The notes under the pieces: model-generated
What the model was told of the DNA's origin: nothing
The model's database searches: none
The model's input: only the letters and a program-made list of their open reading frames with translations
Shown: positions 50,951 through 59,930 of the stretch, in pieces
Numbering within the stretch: position 1 is the stretch's first letter
How the letters are laid out: each line of letters starts with the position of its first letter
DNA from: HXMU1420-2 sp040830545
Lineage (GTDB): Bacteria > Pseudomonadota > Alphaproteobacteria > Rhodobacterales > Rhodobacteraceae
DNA: 64,000 bases
Direction: 5' to 3'
Assembly (NCBI GenBank): GCA_040830545.1
Contig: JBFOMB010000002.1
Coordinates: forward strand, 1-64,000
Translations under genes and position numbers: made by a program

Positions 50951-52317
50951 CCCGTGCCGTTTCCCCCCTCCCGCCCCGAGGCGTATTGCAACTAGAAGAC
51001 TACAACCGCGTGCCTGAACCCGCTTCACGGTCCGGTTTCGCAGGCTACGTCATTCTTGGCTTGCTGATCGTCACGTCCTTTGTTGGCGGCACAGTTTACT
51101 GGGCCACGTCCAGCCGTCTGGACGGCGCTGTTGTCGCCCCCGCCACCTTTGTCGTTGAAGGCAATCGCAAGACCGTCGAACATCTGGACGGCGGCATCGT
51201 ACGCCAAATTCTGGTTGCGGATGGTGATCTGGTGGAGGCCGGGCAAACGTTGCTGGAACTGGACGGCACAGACGTCGGCGTGGACCTGGGCGTGATCGAA
51301 AGCCAGTTGAGCGAGTTGCTGGTCCGCCGCGCCCGGCTGATCGCACAGATTTCCGGGGCTGAGCAGTTTGAGCGCAAAAATGTGCCGGATGCCCTACAAG
51401 GCAATTTGCAAATAGCCAATTGGTCCGCTGCGTTTGCTACGCAAAAGCTGTTGTTTGATGCAGAAACCCGGACGCGCAAGGCCGAAAAAGAATTGCTGAG
51501 CCAGCGTATTGCCAATTTGGAGGCGCAGATTGCAGGGCTGCAAAATCAACGCAACTCCAATGCCCGGCAATTGGAGATTACGCAGGACGAACTAGGCAAC
51601 CTGAACACACTGCTGGACAAGGGGCTGGTGACCGCTGCCCGCATCAATTCCCGCAAGGTTGAGGTCGAGCGACTGCGCGGGGTCGACGCCTCGCTGGCAA
51701 CCGAGGAAGCGCAGGCCAGAAACCAGATCAGCGAATTGCAACTGACCGACATTGGCACCGCAACCCAGCGCACTGAACTGGCTACCGCGGAACTGGCCGA
51801 AGTGGACGCGGAACTGGCAACTCTGGAGCCCCGTTACACCGGCGCGCTGGAGCGCCAGAAACGTATCGCGATTTCTGCGCCGGTCAGCGGACGTGTGGTT
51901 GGGTTGTCTGTGTTTACCGAAGGCGGGCTCGTGCGTCCAGGTGAACCCATACTGGACATCGTACCTGCCGAAACCGACCTGATCGTGGAAGCACGCGTAA
52001 ACACAGCTGACATCGAAAAGCTCTATGTCGGGCAATCCTCCCGCGTGCGTCTGTCGGGCTTCGATCAGGGGGAAATCCCCGAAGCCACAGGCGCAATTGT
52101 CGATATCTCTGCCGACAGTTTCGAAGACACGCGCACCGGGCAATTCTACTATAACGCCCGCATCATGCTGGACCGTGACCAACCGGCACAGGTGGCAAGT
52201 CTGGAACTGCTGCCGGGAATGCCTGCTGACCTGTTCGTAAACACCGGCGAGCGCACGGTTCTGAGCTACCTCGCACAGCCACTGAAAGATCGGTTGGCGC
52301 GCACGTTTATCGAGTAG
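50947..52317 (+). CDS. HlyD-family type I secretion adaptor
   Basis: 456 residues. Single inner-membrane helix (GYVILGLLIVTSFVGGTVYW, 33-52), lipoyl-like halves (VEHLDGGIVRQILVADGDLVEAGQ and ISAPVSGRVVGLSVFTEGGLV) flanking a long coiled coil (residues about 120-300), and a C-terminal beta-barrel. Links the ABC transporter to an outer-membrane TolC. No TolC gene is in the window, so one must be supplied from elsewhere. Confidence 0.94.
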   Translation: MTRAVSPLPPRGVLQLEDYNRVPEPASRSGFAGYVILGLLIVTSFVGGTVYWATSSRLDGAVVAPATFVVEGNRKTVEHLDGGIVRQILVADGDLVEAGQTLLELDGTDVGVDLGVIESQLSELLVRRARLIAQISGAEQFERKNVPDALQGNLQIANWSAAFATQKLLFDAETRTRKAEKELLSQRIANLEAQIAGLQNQRNSNARQLEITQDELGNLNTLLDKGLVTAARINSRKVEVERLRGVDASLATEEAQARNQISELQLTDIGTATQRTELATAELAEVDAELATLEPRYTGALERQKRIAISAPVSGRVVGLSVFTEGGLVRPGEPILDIVPAETDLIVEARVNTADIEKLYVGQSSRVRLSGFDQGEIPEATGAIVDISADSFEDTRTGQFYYNARIMLDRDQPAQVASLELLPGMPADLFVNTGERTVLSYLAQPLKDRLARTFIE

Positions 52318-52386
52318 ACGGCATTTCGGACACCGGGCGACAAACCATGACGCAGTCGTCCGGTCATTCCGATGAAGTCACGCGTA

Positions 52387-52405
52387 CGCCCCACCGGTTG
52401 GGGCG
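52387..52405. terminator. Hairpin between convergent operons
   Basis: cgcccca-ccggt-tggggcg, 70 nt after the HlyD gene stop and 31 nt before the moeA stop. It has no T-run. It may separate the secretion and molybdenum cofactor transcripts. Confidence 0.45.
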
Positions 52406-52435
52406 GACCGACCAAAACGACTTTGAAACGGCTGG

Positions 52436-54532
52436 TCAGGCGACCCCGAAACTCGCAAACGGAATGTAGCGCACCGGGTCGCCCTCCTGCACTATGTGGG
52501 CGCCGTCGGGCAGTTCGACCAGACCTTCTGCCCAGCTGAGCCCGCTGATCCGACCCGACCCTTCGGAGTGGAAGACCTCGGCCCGGCCATCGCGGATGCG
52601 GGCGCGCAAGAATTCGCGGCGACCGGGTTTCTTGGATTTGGTAAAGGCCGCGGGGACCATGAACCCCTGAGGGTCAGGCCAATCCGCCCCGGCCAGAACG
52701 GCCAGCGCGGGGCGGGCAAAGATCAATGTGCAAACCATGGCCGCAACCGGGTTGCCCGGGAGACCGAAAACCGGCGTCCCGTTCCAGAGGCCCAGCGCCA
52801 GCGGGCGGCCCGGTTTGATGGCAATGCGCCATTCCTGCATGGCCCCGGCCTCGGTCAACAGGGCGGACACGTGGTCCTCCTCCCCTGCAGACGCGCCGCC
52901 GCTGGTCAGAATGGCGCCCGCCTGTGACGCCTGATCCAGCGCCGCGCGCAAGGCCGCCCGGTCGTCCGGGATGCGGCCCAGATCCATCACGTCCGCCCCA
53001 AAGTCCCGCAAAAGCGCGATCAGCATCGGGCGGTTGGCGTCGAAAATCTGCCCTGGCCCGGCCTCGGCCCCCGGTTCGACCAGTTCGTCCCCGGTGGAAA
53101 TCACAGCGACCTGAAGCGGGCGGCGCACGGGGACGGTTGCAATCCCGGTGGCGGAGATCAGGGCGAGGTCAGCTGCCGTGAGGCGGCGGCCTTCGGGCAG
53201 GATCGTGTCGCCTGCCGCAACGTCTTCACCCGCCTTGCGCGTGTTGGCGCCCTGTTTCAGTGGCCCGTGAAAGGCGACGGCGTGGTCGGCATCAACGGAG
53301 GTGTCTTCATCCAGCACCACCGTGTCGACACCTTTGGGCAGCGCCGCGCCGGTCAGAACACGCAGGGCATGGCCCGGGGGCACCACCCCGTCGAACGGCA
53401 CGCCAGCAGCGGCCCGGCCGGGATGGATCGGCAGGGTGATCAACCCCTCCCCAGCGGGTCCGGCAAAGCCGTAGCCGTCCACCGCTGTGTTGGGTTGCGG
53501 CGGGTTGGAGCGGCGGGCGGTCAGCGGACGAGCGAGGATACGGCCCTGCGCCTCGGACAGGTGCACGTGCTCGGTGGATGTCACGGGGCGCAGCCGGGTG
53601 CGCAGCATGGCAAGTGCATCGTCGACCGGAGTCCAGTTCACCCCCGGCGGCAGGGCGAAACAGTCGTTGCGCAGGGGGGGCGGAGCCATGGGCAGCAGAT
53701 CATGGGCGCGCCCGCTGCCGAGGATCCAGCCTTCCTCGGGCGCGGCGACGTCCAGCAGGTCAGCCAAACGATCGGGCGGCAGGTCGGCCAGCGCGTTAGC
53801 GACGGTTTGGACCTGAATGGCATCCTTGATGGGCGTCCCACCCGAGGCTTCTTCGTCGGCCATTCTGGCCTTGACCTGATCCGCCAGCAACGAGGGCCAG
53901 ATTTCCACAAATGCGATGGGGCGATCCAGCGGTTCGAACGGCCAGACAGCGATCTGATCCGGGAAGCGGCGGCGCAAACGGGCCAGCACAGGCAGGCCCA
54001 TCAGAACCTGACTGCCCACTGATCCGGCCCCGGCCAATTGCCAGCAGGTGAACGCGCCTTTGGTCTGTTCCTCGACCACGCGGCGTTCTGCAAAGGGGTT
54101 TTCATACCCTGCACGTGTACGCGGCAGGCCTGGGATGTCGCGTTTCAAACCGTTGCCCCAGAACGGGCCGTTGGTGCCCAGCTGGCGGTTGATCTGCGCC
54201 GCAACGTTGAAACGGTTGTTGGATTTGGGCGCGTCTTCGATCCGCGTTTCCAGCCAGTTCCACAGAACCAACGGATCGTCAGTTCCGGCGACGGCCCGCG
54301 CAAAACCCTGGGGGTAGCCAAAGGGAAAATCAAAGCCCAGGCACAGGCAGCGACCAACGGTCAGTTCACGGTCAATCAGGGTGGTCAGCCAGTCCTCGAC
54401 CACTTGGCGATTGCGGTGATACGTTGGTTCACCCCCTGCAAGGCAGGTCCAGATGGCATCGGCCCGCGGGGTCGGCCCACGATCATTGCCGCCGGACCAG
54501 TCGACCATGGCAAAGGTGTGAAACGCGCTCAC
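52436..54532 (-). CDS. moeA: MoeA with a large extra N-terminal domain
   Basis: 698 residues, about 300 more than usual MoeA. The C-terminal part (about 303-698) is molybdopterin molybdenumtransferase: TAVDGYGFAG, GAALPKGVDTVV, AVISTGDELVEPG, SGGASAGEEDHV and FGLPGNPVAAMV. The N-terminal part (1-295) starts MVDWSGGNDRG (9-19) and includes GFDFPFGYP (66-74), reminiscent of DUF429-like RNase H-fold proteins, but I cannot name it. The ATG overlaps the mobB stop by 4 nt. Last gene of mobA-mobB-moeA. Confidence 0.88.
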   Translation of the reverse strand: MSAFHTFAMVDWSGGNDRGPTPRADAIWTCLAGGEPTYHRNRQVVEDWLTTLIDRELTVGRCLCLGFDFPFGYPQGFARAVAGTDDPLVLWNWLETRIEDAPKSNNRFNVAAQINRQLGTNGPFWGNGLKRDIPGLPRTRAGYENPFAERRVVEEQTKGAFTCWQLAGAGSVGSQVLMGLPVLARLRRRFPDQIAVWPFEPLDRPIAFVEIWPSLLADQVKARMADEEASGGTPIKDAIQVQTVANALADLPPDRLADLLDVAAPEEGWILGSGRAHDLLPMAPPPLRNDCFALPPGVNWTPVDDALAMLRTRLRPVTSTEHVHLSEAQGRILARPLTARRSNPPQPNTAVDGYGFAGPAGEGLITLPIHPGRAAAGVPFDGVVPPGHALRVLTGAALPKGVDTVVLDEDTSVDADHAVAFHGPLKQGANTRKAGEDVAAGDTILPEGRRLTAADLALISATGIATVPVRRPLQVAVISTGDELVEPGAEAGPGQIFDANRPMLIALLRDFGADVMDLGRIPDDRAALRAALDQASQAGAILTSGGASAGEEDHVSALLTEAGAMQEWRIAIKPGRPLALGLWNGTPVFGLPGNPVAAMVCTLIFARPALAVLAGADWPDPQGFMVPAAFTKSKKPGRREFLRARIRDGRAEVFHSEGSGRISGLSWAEGLVELPDGAHIVQEGDPVRYIPFASFGVA

Positions 54533-55020
54533 AACCCGACCTCGGCCAGAATGAAATCAGCAATTGCACCCGTGTCGTTCAAATCGAACACCGGCCGATC
54601 CAGTGTCAACGGCACATCAGAGGCCACAGCACGGACGGTTGCATCATCGGGCGCGATCAGGGGATTGCCGGTTTCCGCTCGGTGCGCTTCGACTTTCGGG
54701 TGTTTGTCGCGTTTGTAGCCCTCGATCAGAACCAGATCGACGGGGCTGAGCCGGGCCAACAGGTCCGCGAGCGGGGGTTCATCCGCGTCTCGCAATTCCT
54801 GCATCAACGCGATGCGGTGGCGGGAGGCCAGCAGCACCTCGCTCGCCCCAGCTTCGCGGTGGCGGTGGCTGTCTTTGCCGGGCTGATCGACGTCAAAGCT
54901 GTGATGGGCGTGTTTGACAGTGGACACGGTAAACCCGCGACCGGTGATGTCACGCACCAGCCGTTCCATCAGGCCGGTTTTGCCTGCGTTCTTCCAACCG
55001 ACAACGCCGTAGAGCTTCAT
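54529..55020 (-). CDS. mobB: Molybdopterin-guanine dinucleotide biosynthesis protein B
   Basis: 163-residue GTP-binding helper for MobA. Walker A GVVGWKNAGKTGLME near the N-terminus, then VKHAHHSFDVDQPGKDSHRHREAGA and LVLIEGYKRDKHPKVE. The ATG at 55020 overlaps the mobA stop by 4 nt; the longer open frame is inside mobA. Confidence 0.93.
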   Translation of the reverse strand: MKLYGVVGWKNAGKTGLMERLVRDITGRGFTVSTVKHAHHSFDVDQPGKDSHRHREAGASEVLLASRHRIALMQELRDADEPPLADLLARLSPVDLVLIEGYKRDKHPKVEAHRAETGNPLIAPDDATVRAVASDVPLTLDRPVFDLNDTGAIADFILAEVGL

Positions 55021-55619
55021 GTTTGTGCCTTTGTCATCTGTTCGGCCCGCTCCAGATCCTCGGGCGTGTTGACGTTGAAGAAAGGATCGCCGTCTGCGGG
55101 GAACATCGCCTCGCGCCCGCCATGCGCGTCGGTCCACAGCACCACCTTGCGCAGGCCATCTTGCAGGGCTACGCGCAGGTCATCCCGCAAGGCCACGGGC
55201 CAGAGGCCAAAGGTCGGCTGGCGACCATCTGGTGTGGCGGCGAGCACAAGCGGATGCTGTTGACCCTGCGCGGTCTCGGTCAGCCGGGTGACGAGGTCAC
55301 GAGGGAAGAACGGTGTGTCCGCCGCTGCGGTGACGATGGCCGTGGCCCCCTGCCCGGCGGCCCAGTCGAGCCCCGCGAGAACACCCGCCAAGGGCCCGGG
55401 AAACCCGGTGATCGAATCCGACAGGACCGGCAGGTCAAAGGACGCAAACCGATCCGGGTCGCCGTTAGCATTCAGCGCCATTCCATCCACTTGCGGGCCC
55501 AGACGATCAATGACTCGCGCCAGCAGGCTGCGCCCGTTCAGGGTCAACAGCCCCTTGTCCCCGCCGCCCATGCGGGTGGCCTGACCACCAGCGAGTATGA
55601 CACCCAGAGGCCGCGTCAC
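55017..55619 (-). CDS. mobA: Molybdenum cofactor guanylyltransferase
   Basis: 200 residues. Joins GMP to molybdopterin to make the MGD cofactor of DMSO-reductase-type enzymes such as formate dehydrogenase. Nucleotide loop LAGGQATRMGGGDKGLL and VTAAADTPFFPRDL are seen. First gene of the leftward mobA-mobB-moeA operon; fdhD just upstream on the same strand fits formate dehydrogenase maturation. Confidence 0.94.
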   Translation of the reverse strand: MTRPLGVILAGGQATRMGGGDKGLLTLNGRSLLARVIDRLGPQVDGMALNANGDPDRFASFDLPVLSDSITGFPGPLAGVLAGLDWAAGQGATAIVTAAADTPFFPRDLVTRLTETAQGQQHPLVLAATPDGRQPTFGLWPVALRDDLRVALQDGLRKVVLWTDAHGGREAMFPADGDPFFNVNTPEDLERAEQMTKAQT

Positions 55620-55641
55620 AGTGCAAACCTCTCAGCGGGGG

Positions 55642-55662
55642 AAGAGTTTTTCGAAAACTCTT
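55642..55662. repeat. AT-rich perfect inverted repeat between fdhD and mobA
   Basis: aagagtttt-tcg-aaaactctt in the 73-nt gap between fdhD stop (55693) and mobA start (55619). It has A/T runs on both sides. It could be a terminator of fdhD or an intergenic repeat; I recall the form from other Rhodobacterales, which is not proof. Confidence 0.5.
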
Positions 55663-55692
55663 GAAAAATCTTACTCAAAATTCTTCCACCTT

Positions 55693-56580
55693 TCACAGGG
55701 AGGCCTTGCGTTTGTGGCGGCGGTCTTCCTCTGACGCATCGCTGGGGTCTGCGTCGCGCACCAGACGTTCCTCGCCTGCCAGACACATGAACCGTTGCCC
55801 GCGCATGCGGCCAATCAGGGTCAAGCCGACCTCTTGCGCGATTTCCACGCCCCAGGCGGTGAAGCCCGAGCGGGAGGCCAGCACCGGAATGCCCATCAGT
55901 GCGGTCTTGATCACCATTTCCGAGGTGAGCCGCCCAGTCGTATATAGAATCTTGTCCGCGCCGGTTTCCCCGTTCTGAAACATCCAGCCCGCGATCTTGT
56001 CCACCGCGTTGTGGCGACCAACGTCCTCCATATAGACCAGCGGTCGGTCCTGATGGCAAAGAACCGTACCGTGGATCGCACCAGCTTCGAGATAGAGCGA
56101 CGGTGTGCGATTGATCCGGGAGCCCAGCGCGTATAGCCACGAGGTCCGCACGGTTGTGGCAGGAAGGGTCAACCCCTCCAGCCCCTCCATCATGTCACCA
56201 AATACGGTGCCGACCGCGCAGCCGCTGGTGCGCGTTTTCTTTTGCAGTTTTTCCTCGAACCCGGTTTCGCGGGCAGTGCGGACAACAACCGTGTCGATAT
56301 CCTCCTCGTAGTCGATGCCCGTAACCTTGTCGTCCTGCCGTAACATTCCCTGATTCAACAGGAACCCAAGGGCGAGGTATTCCGGGTAATCGCCGATGGT
56401 CATCGCTGTCACAATTTCGCGACTGTTGAGGTAGATCGTCAGCGGCCGTTCCTCGACCACCGCGATCTCTTGTGCCTGTCCGGTATGGTCGATCCCACGC
56501 ACGGCGCGCGTCAGGCCGGACCGCGTCAGGTCCGGCGCGATCACGAAATCCGAAACATCATCTGTGCGGGCCAATTGCAT
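55693..56580 (-). CDS. fdhD: Formate dehydrogenase accessory sulfurtransferase
   Basis: 295 residues. FdhD delivers sulfur from IscS to the Mo-bis-MGD cofactor of formate dehydrogenases. Family motifs: EERPLTIYLNSREIVTAM, DYPEYLALGFLLNQGM and EDVGRHNAVDKIAGWM. At the usual CxxC site only Cys121 (SGCAVGT) is present; the second Cys is missing, as in some relatives. The formate dehydrogenase genes themselves are outside the window. Confidence 0.94.
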   Translation of the reverse strand: MQLARTDDVSDFVIAPDLTRSGLTRAVRGIDHTGQAQEIAVVEERPLTIYLNSREIVTAMTIGDYPEYLALGFLLNQGMLRQDDKVTGIDYEEDIDTVVVRTARETGFEEKLQKKTRTSGCAVGTVFGDMMEGLEGLTLPATTVRTSWLYALGSRINRTPSLYLEAGAIHGTVLCHQDRPLVYMEDVGRHNAVDKIAGWMFQNGETGADKILYTTGRLTSEMVIKTALMGIPVLASRSGFTAWGVEIAQEVGLTLIGRMRGQRFMCLAGEERLVRDADPSDASEEDRRHKRKASL

Positions 56581-56741
56581 CCCCCTTGGAACAGGAATAG
56601 GTCGAACAGCAGCACTCTAAAGCAGAGATCACGAAACCTGTATCAGAATCCGCCGAAACGCCACCGGTGTTCCGCTGATTTTGATCTTGAATTTCGATGC
56701 TCTGCGCGGCCACCAACATGGTCTGGACATAGGGACGACAC

Positions 56742-57458
56742 ATGACAGGCACCACCACACGATCCGCCTTTCTGGCAGGGGCACGCGACAGCACGCCATT
56801 TGTGTTTATTGCCGGGCCGTTCGGGCTGTTGTTTGGGGTTTTTGCGACCGAGGCGGGGCTGAAGCTGATCGAGACGATGGTGTTCACGATTTCGGTCTTT
56901 GCGGGGGCGGCGCAGTTTACGGCTGTAACCCTGATGCAGGATCAGACGCCAACGCTGATCATTCTGATCTCGGCCCTGGCGGTGAACCTGCGGGTCGCGA
57001 TGTATTCCGCGTCGCTGACACCCTATCTGGGCGGGGCACCTTTGTGGAAACGGGTGTTTGCGGCCTATCTGATGGTGGATCAGTCTTATGCCCTGTCCAT
57101 CGTGAAATTCGAGAACGAACCGGATCTGTCACTGGATGCGCGGTTGGCCTATTACCTTGGCACGAACTGTCTGATTGCGCCAATCTGGGTGGCGGCCACC
57201 TGCGTCGGGGCCGTTGTTGGCACGCAGATCCCGGACAGCTGGGCCATTGATTTCGCTCTGCCGATCACGTTCATCGCGATGATTGCGCCAATGCTGCGCA
57301 CTCCGGCCCATGTGGCGGCAGCGCTGGTGGGCTGTGTCGGATCTCTGTTGGCGGCGGGCATTCCTTACAATCTGGGTCTGATCGTGGCCGGTGTGGCCGC
57401 GATGATGACCGGTGCGCATGTCGAGGTCATGTTAAAGCGGCGGGGGGTCGAGATATGA
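56742..57458 (+). CDS. azlC: AzlC-family branched-chain amino acid exporter subunit
   Basis: 238 residues with about five or six helices: FIAGPFGLLFGVFATEAGL, MVFTISVFAGAAQF and LAVNLRVAMYSASLTPYLG are AzlC features. Works with AzlD to export branched-chain or hydrophobic amino acids. Stop overlaps azlD by 4 nt. Confidence 0.93.
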   Translation: MTGTTTRSAFLAGARDSTPFVFIAGPFGLLFGVFATEAGLKLIETMVFTISVFAGAAQFTAVTLMQDQTPTLIILISALAVNLRVAMYSASLTPYLGGAPLWKRVFAAYLMVDQSYALSIVKFENEPDLSLDARLAYYLGTNCLIAPIWVAATCVGAVVGTQIPDSWAIDFALPITFIAMIAPMLRTPAHVAAALVGCVGSLLAAGIPYNLGLIVAGVAAMMTGAHVEVMLKRRGVEI

Positions 57459-57799
57459 GCGGTTCGTCCCCTGATCCCGTCCAGCTGTGGACCGTTATCA
57501 TCGGCATGGCGCTGGGGTCTTATGCGTTGCGGTTTCTGTTCATCGGTCTGGTCGGGGATCGCAAGATGCCTGAATGGCTGCTGCGGCATCTGCGCTATAC
57601 GGCCGTGGCGATTCTGCCAGCGCTGGTCACTCCGCTGGTGATCTGGCCGCAAGCGACAGGTGGCCAGCCCGACCCGGCCCGATGGGGCGCTGCAGCGATC
57701 ACGCTGGCGGTGGGATTGTTGACGAAAAACGTGCTGGCCGCGATCGCCGCCGGGGCAGGATCGTTGTACCTGTTGCTAGCCCTTCTGGGCAGCGTTTAG
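57455..57799 (+). CDS. azlD: AzlD-family partner subunit
   Basis: 114 residues, four helices: WTVIIGMALGSYALRFLFIGL, LLRHLRYTAVAILPALVTPLVI and a C-terminal AAIAAGAGSLYLLLALLG. Its frame overlaps the 3' end of the converging lipoprotein gene by 24 nt. Confidence 0.92.
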   Translation: MSGSSPDPVQLWTVIIGMALGSYALRFLFIGLVGDRKMPEWLLRHLRYTAVAILPALVTPLVIWPQATGGQPDPARWGAAAITLAVGLLTKNVLAAIAAGAGSLYLLLALLGSV

Positions 57800-58399
57800 A
57801 CGAGCGTTGTTTTCCTGCAATGCCTTTTGCAGGTCCGGGTCGTCTTCTTCGTAGTAACGAAATTCCTCAACCCCTGGCAACGCCGCGAACTGGCGAGCTA
57901 GGTTGTTGGGGAACATGGTCACCTTGATGCTCTCAAAACCTGGTATCCGGCTGAGGATGCTGGACGTCGACTGCGCGCAATATGCGTCGCCCACCGGACC
58001 GTTGGCACGGGCCAGACGATAAGCCATTTCGGCCTGTTCCGGCGTCACCTCAATCGTCTGCATCAGCACATGGAACGTGCTGCGGGCATGGGCACTGCGG
58101 TAGTAGAATTCGATGTTGCGGGTGATCCCGAACAGCACGTCATGCTGTTCCGGCACCGCATCCATGAAAAACGATCCCGCCGGGTCAAAGATCACACGTT
58201 CGGACGCGTTGATCAGCAGCGCGGTATGCGCCCCGCTGCCCGAGCGGTTGTTGATGATCGTATAGAGCGTGATTGAGGCGGGACCGGGGTCGCGGTAAGA
58301 CACCGAGCGCACGAACGCTTCGTCATCATAGACAACCGGCTTGGTCGAACAGGCGGCCAGCGTAAACACCAGCGCCACAAGGCACAGAATAGGACGCAT
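57776..58399 (-). CDS. Lipoprotein of unknown function with possible His/Cys dyad
   Basis: 207 residues. Lipoprotein signal peptide with LAAC lipobox (Cys17). Not a family I can name. SGAHTALLINASERVIFDPAG (His58) followed later by GDAYCAQSTSSILSRIPGF (Cys141) has the order and spacing of permuted NlpC/P60 or LRAT-like enzymes, where His precedes Cys. The catalytic reading is inference. Confidence 0.78.
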   Translation of the reverse strand: MRPILCLVALVFTLAACSTKPVVYDDEAFVRSVSYRDPGPASITLYTIINNRSGSGAHTALLINASERVIFDPAGSFFMDAVPEQHDVLFGITRNIEFYYRSAHARSTFHVLMQTIEVTPEQAEMAYRLARANGPVGDAYCAQSTSSILSRIPGFESIKVTMFPNNLARQFAALPGVEEFRYYEEDDPDLQKALQENNARLNAAQKG

Positions 58400-58419
58400 G
58401 TTCGGCTCCGCCTAAAGGA

Positions 58420-58554
58420 TCAGGAGGCGAAGATCGCGAGCAGGATCAGGATGACAATCGACACCGTCGCCACGATGGTCGATGCGCGAATGAAGCCTGC
58501 ATAGGCCTGTTCCTGAGCGGTAATATCCATGGAGCCGTGTTTGTGGTCGGACAT
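58420..58554 (-). CDS. aa3-type cytochrome c oxidase subunit IV
   Basis: 44 residues: MSDHKHGSMDITAQEQAYAGF then one membrane helix (STIVATVSIVILILLAIF). This matches the bacterial aa3 oxidase subunit IV family, usually encoded apart from the core subunits. The ATG at 58554 is the only start that gives the family N-terminus; the upstream frame is not part of it. Confidence 0.88.
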   Translation of the reverse strand: MSDHKHGSMDITAQEQAYAGFIRASTIVATVSIVILILLAIFAS

Positions 58555-58919
58555 GATCGTGTTCCTGTAATCTGAGTTGTGGCCTGAATACTGGATTCTC
58601 AAAGGGCTGTCACCACACCAGTATGGCACAGGTCGTCGCGGGGCCGGAGTGTGGCACTGAGGTCGATCACAGCTGTATGAGGTTGCGAACGATGAGCTTT
58701 GAGGGCATTGGTTGCGGTTTTCCAACGTCTGGTTGCAATTTGAAGGTCATAGCACTACGTAGTCGCCACGCGCTGCGCCCATGCAGAGCGATGGAGATTT
58801 TATGTCTACGATTGCGGCCTGCCGCTAAGGTCCATCTCAAGGGACCAACCTGAACCAGAAGACTTCCGAGTGTTGTGCCGGGAGCCTTCTCGGCTGACGT
58901 AAGCTCAAGAGATAATACA
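58555..58919. other. 365-nt intergenic region
   Basis: No gene recognised. It contains the promoter for the subunit IV gene on the minus strand and leads into a stretch that looks more AT-rich by eye than its surroundings. No inverted terminal repeats or attachment-like direct repeats are obvious. Confidence 0.5.
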
Positions 58920-59177
58920 ATGAATACCTCAAAACACGGACAGCGTGTTTTGCACGTTCTGGCGCAAGGTGGAGCCATCCACTTTGACCGCATGACGAAC
59001 GGCAAGATGCGCGAAGTTTCCTGCTTCACACTCGGCGGGCATGCTCTGGCAGATTGCTCGTTGAAGCTCTTTGATCGTCTGAAGAAACGGCGGTTCATCA
59101 AGTCTGAAAACGGACGTCCCTATCGCGCCACAAGGCTCGGCATTCGTTCCGTGAACACTCAGTACGACAACCGATAA
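58920..59177 (+). CDS. yjhX: YjhX-family toxin-like protein
   Basis: 85 residues, the exact length of E. coli YjhX. Shared features are QRVLHVLAQGGAI, a Cys in VSCFTLGGHALADC, LFDRLKKRRFIKSENGRPYR and the terminal DNR. YjhX is described as a putative toxin paired with the acetyltransferase YjhQ. A GNAT gene follows 13 nt later, reproducing that pair. ATG at 58920 chosen by alignment to that family. Confidence 0.85.
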   Translation: MNTSKHGQRVLHVLAQGGAIHFDRMTNGKMREVSCFTLGGHALADCSLKLFDRLKKRRFIKSENGRPYRATRLGIRSVNTQYDNR

Positions 59178-59190
59178 GGACACACAGAAA

Positions 59191-59655
59191 ATGAAAAATC
59201 CAACCATCAAATCCACCTCAACCGACGACATTGCAGGACTACGGGCCGTGTTGGACGGGACAGAGCTTTTTCCGAGCGAAATGCTTCCAGATATGCTGGC
59301 ACCTTCACTAGCAGGCGAGACTGAGGCCTTTTGGCTGACTTGCCACAGCGGCGGAGAAGCTGTCGGCTTTTGCTATACGGTTCCCGAGGACCTAGCGGAT
59401 GGCACTTGGAACATGCTCGCCCTCGCGGTGCGCCCAGATCTGCAGGGCAAACGGCTGGGGGCGGCGTTAGTAAATGCAGTCGAGCAGCACCTTAAAGACA
59501 AGGGACAACGCATCTTGATCGTAGATACATCTGGCACTGACGCCTTCGCATTGACGCGCAAATTCTACGCTCAGAATGGCTATGAAGAAGAAGCACGTAT
59601 CCGCGACTTTTGGGCTGAAGGCGATGACAAAGTGATCTTCCGAAAAGCACTCTAG
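59191..59655 (+). CDS. GNAT acetyltransferase, likely YjhX partner
   Basis: 154 residues. GNAT core ALAVRPDLQGKRLGAALVNAVEQHL contains the acetyl-CoA loop (QGKRLG); DTSGTDAFALTRKFYAQNGYEE is the late motif. It is 13 nt after the yjhX-like gene, so co-transcribed. By analogy to YjhQ it may neutralise the toxin or modify a target. A 6-bp hairpin follows the stop (59669-59686). Confidence 0.85.
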   Translation: MKNPTIKSTSTDDIAGLRAVLDGTELFPSEMLPDMLAPSLAGETEAFWLTCHSGGEAVGFCYTVPEDLADGTWNMLALAVRPDLQGKRLGAALVNAVEQHLKDKGQRILIVDTSGTDAFALTRKFYAQNGYEEEARIRDFWAEGDDKVIFRKAL

Positions 59656-59663
59656 AAAGGACA

Positions 59664-59690
59664 GCCCTCCGCCATCGTTGTGGCGGGGGC
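59664..59690 (+). terminator. Weak hairpin after the GNAT gene
   Basis: ccgcca-tcgttg-tggcgg, extended by G-U and G-C pairs on both sides, 9 nt after the stop; no T-run. The remaining gap to 59930 shows no gene. Confidence 0.4.
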
Positions 59691-59930
59691 AGTCTACAGC
59701 CGACACTCGCTACGATGCAAAACTTGGTAGCTCTACGCCCCTGGTGGACATTGTTCTAGCAAGACAGTTAGCAGCGCAGTTAACTGAGCAACAGCAACAG
59801 GATGACGGCCCCTGACGGGTCTGTATTTTCGATCAAACTACCGTGCGACAACGCGCTCTTCGATAGGTGAGCAAGAACACGGACTATCGGGCGGACGAAG
59901 GACGACCCACACCGATACGACCGCCACCTT

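Noticed and set aside
59656..59930. A possible small gene or RNA after the GNAT gene
   Set aside because: Only short frames without ribosome sites and a weak hairpin; nothing supports a product.
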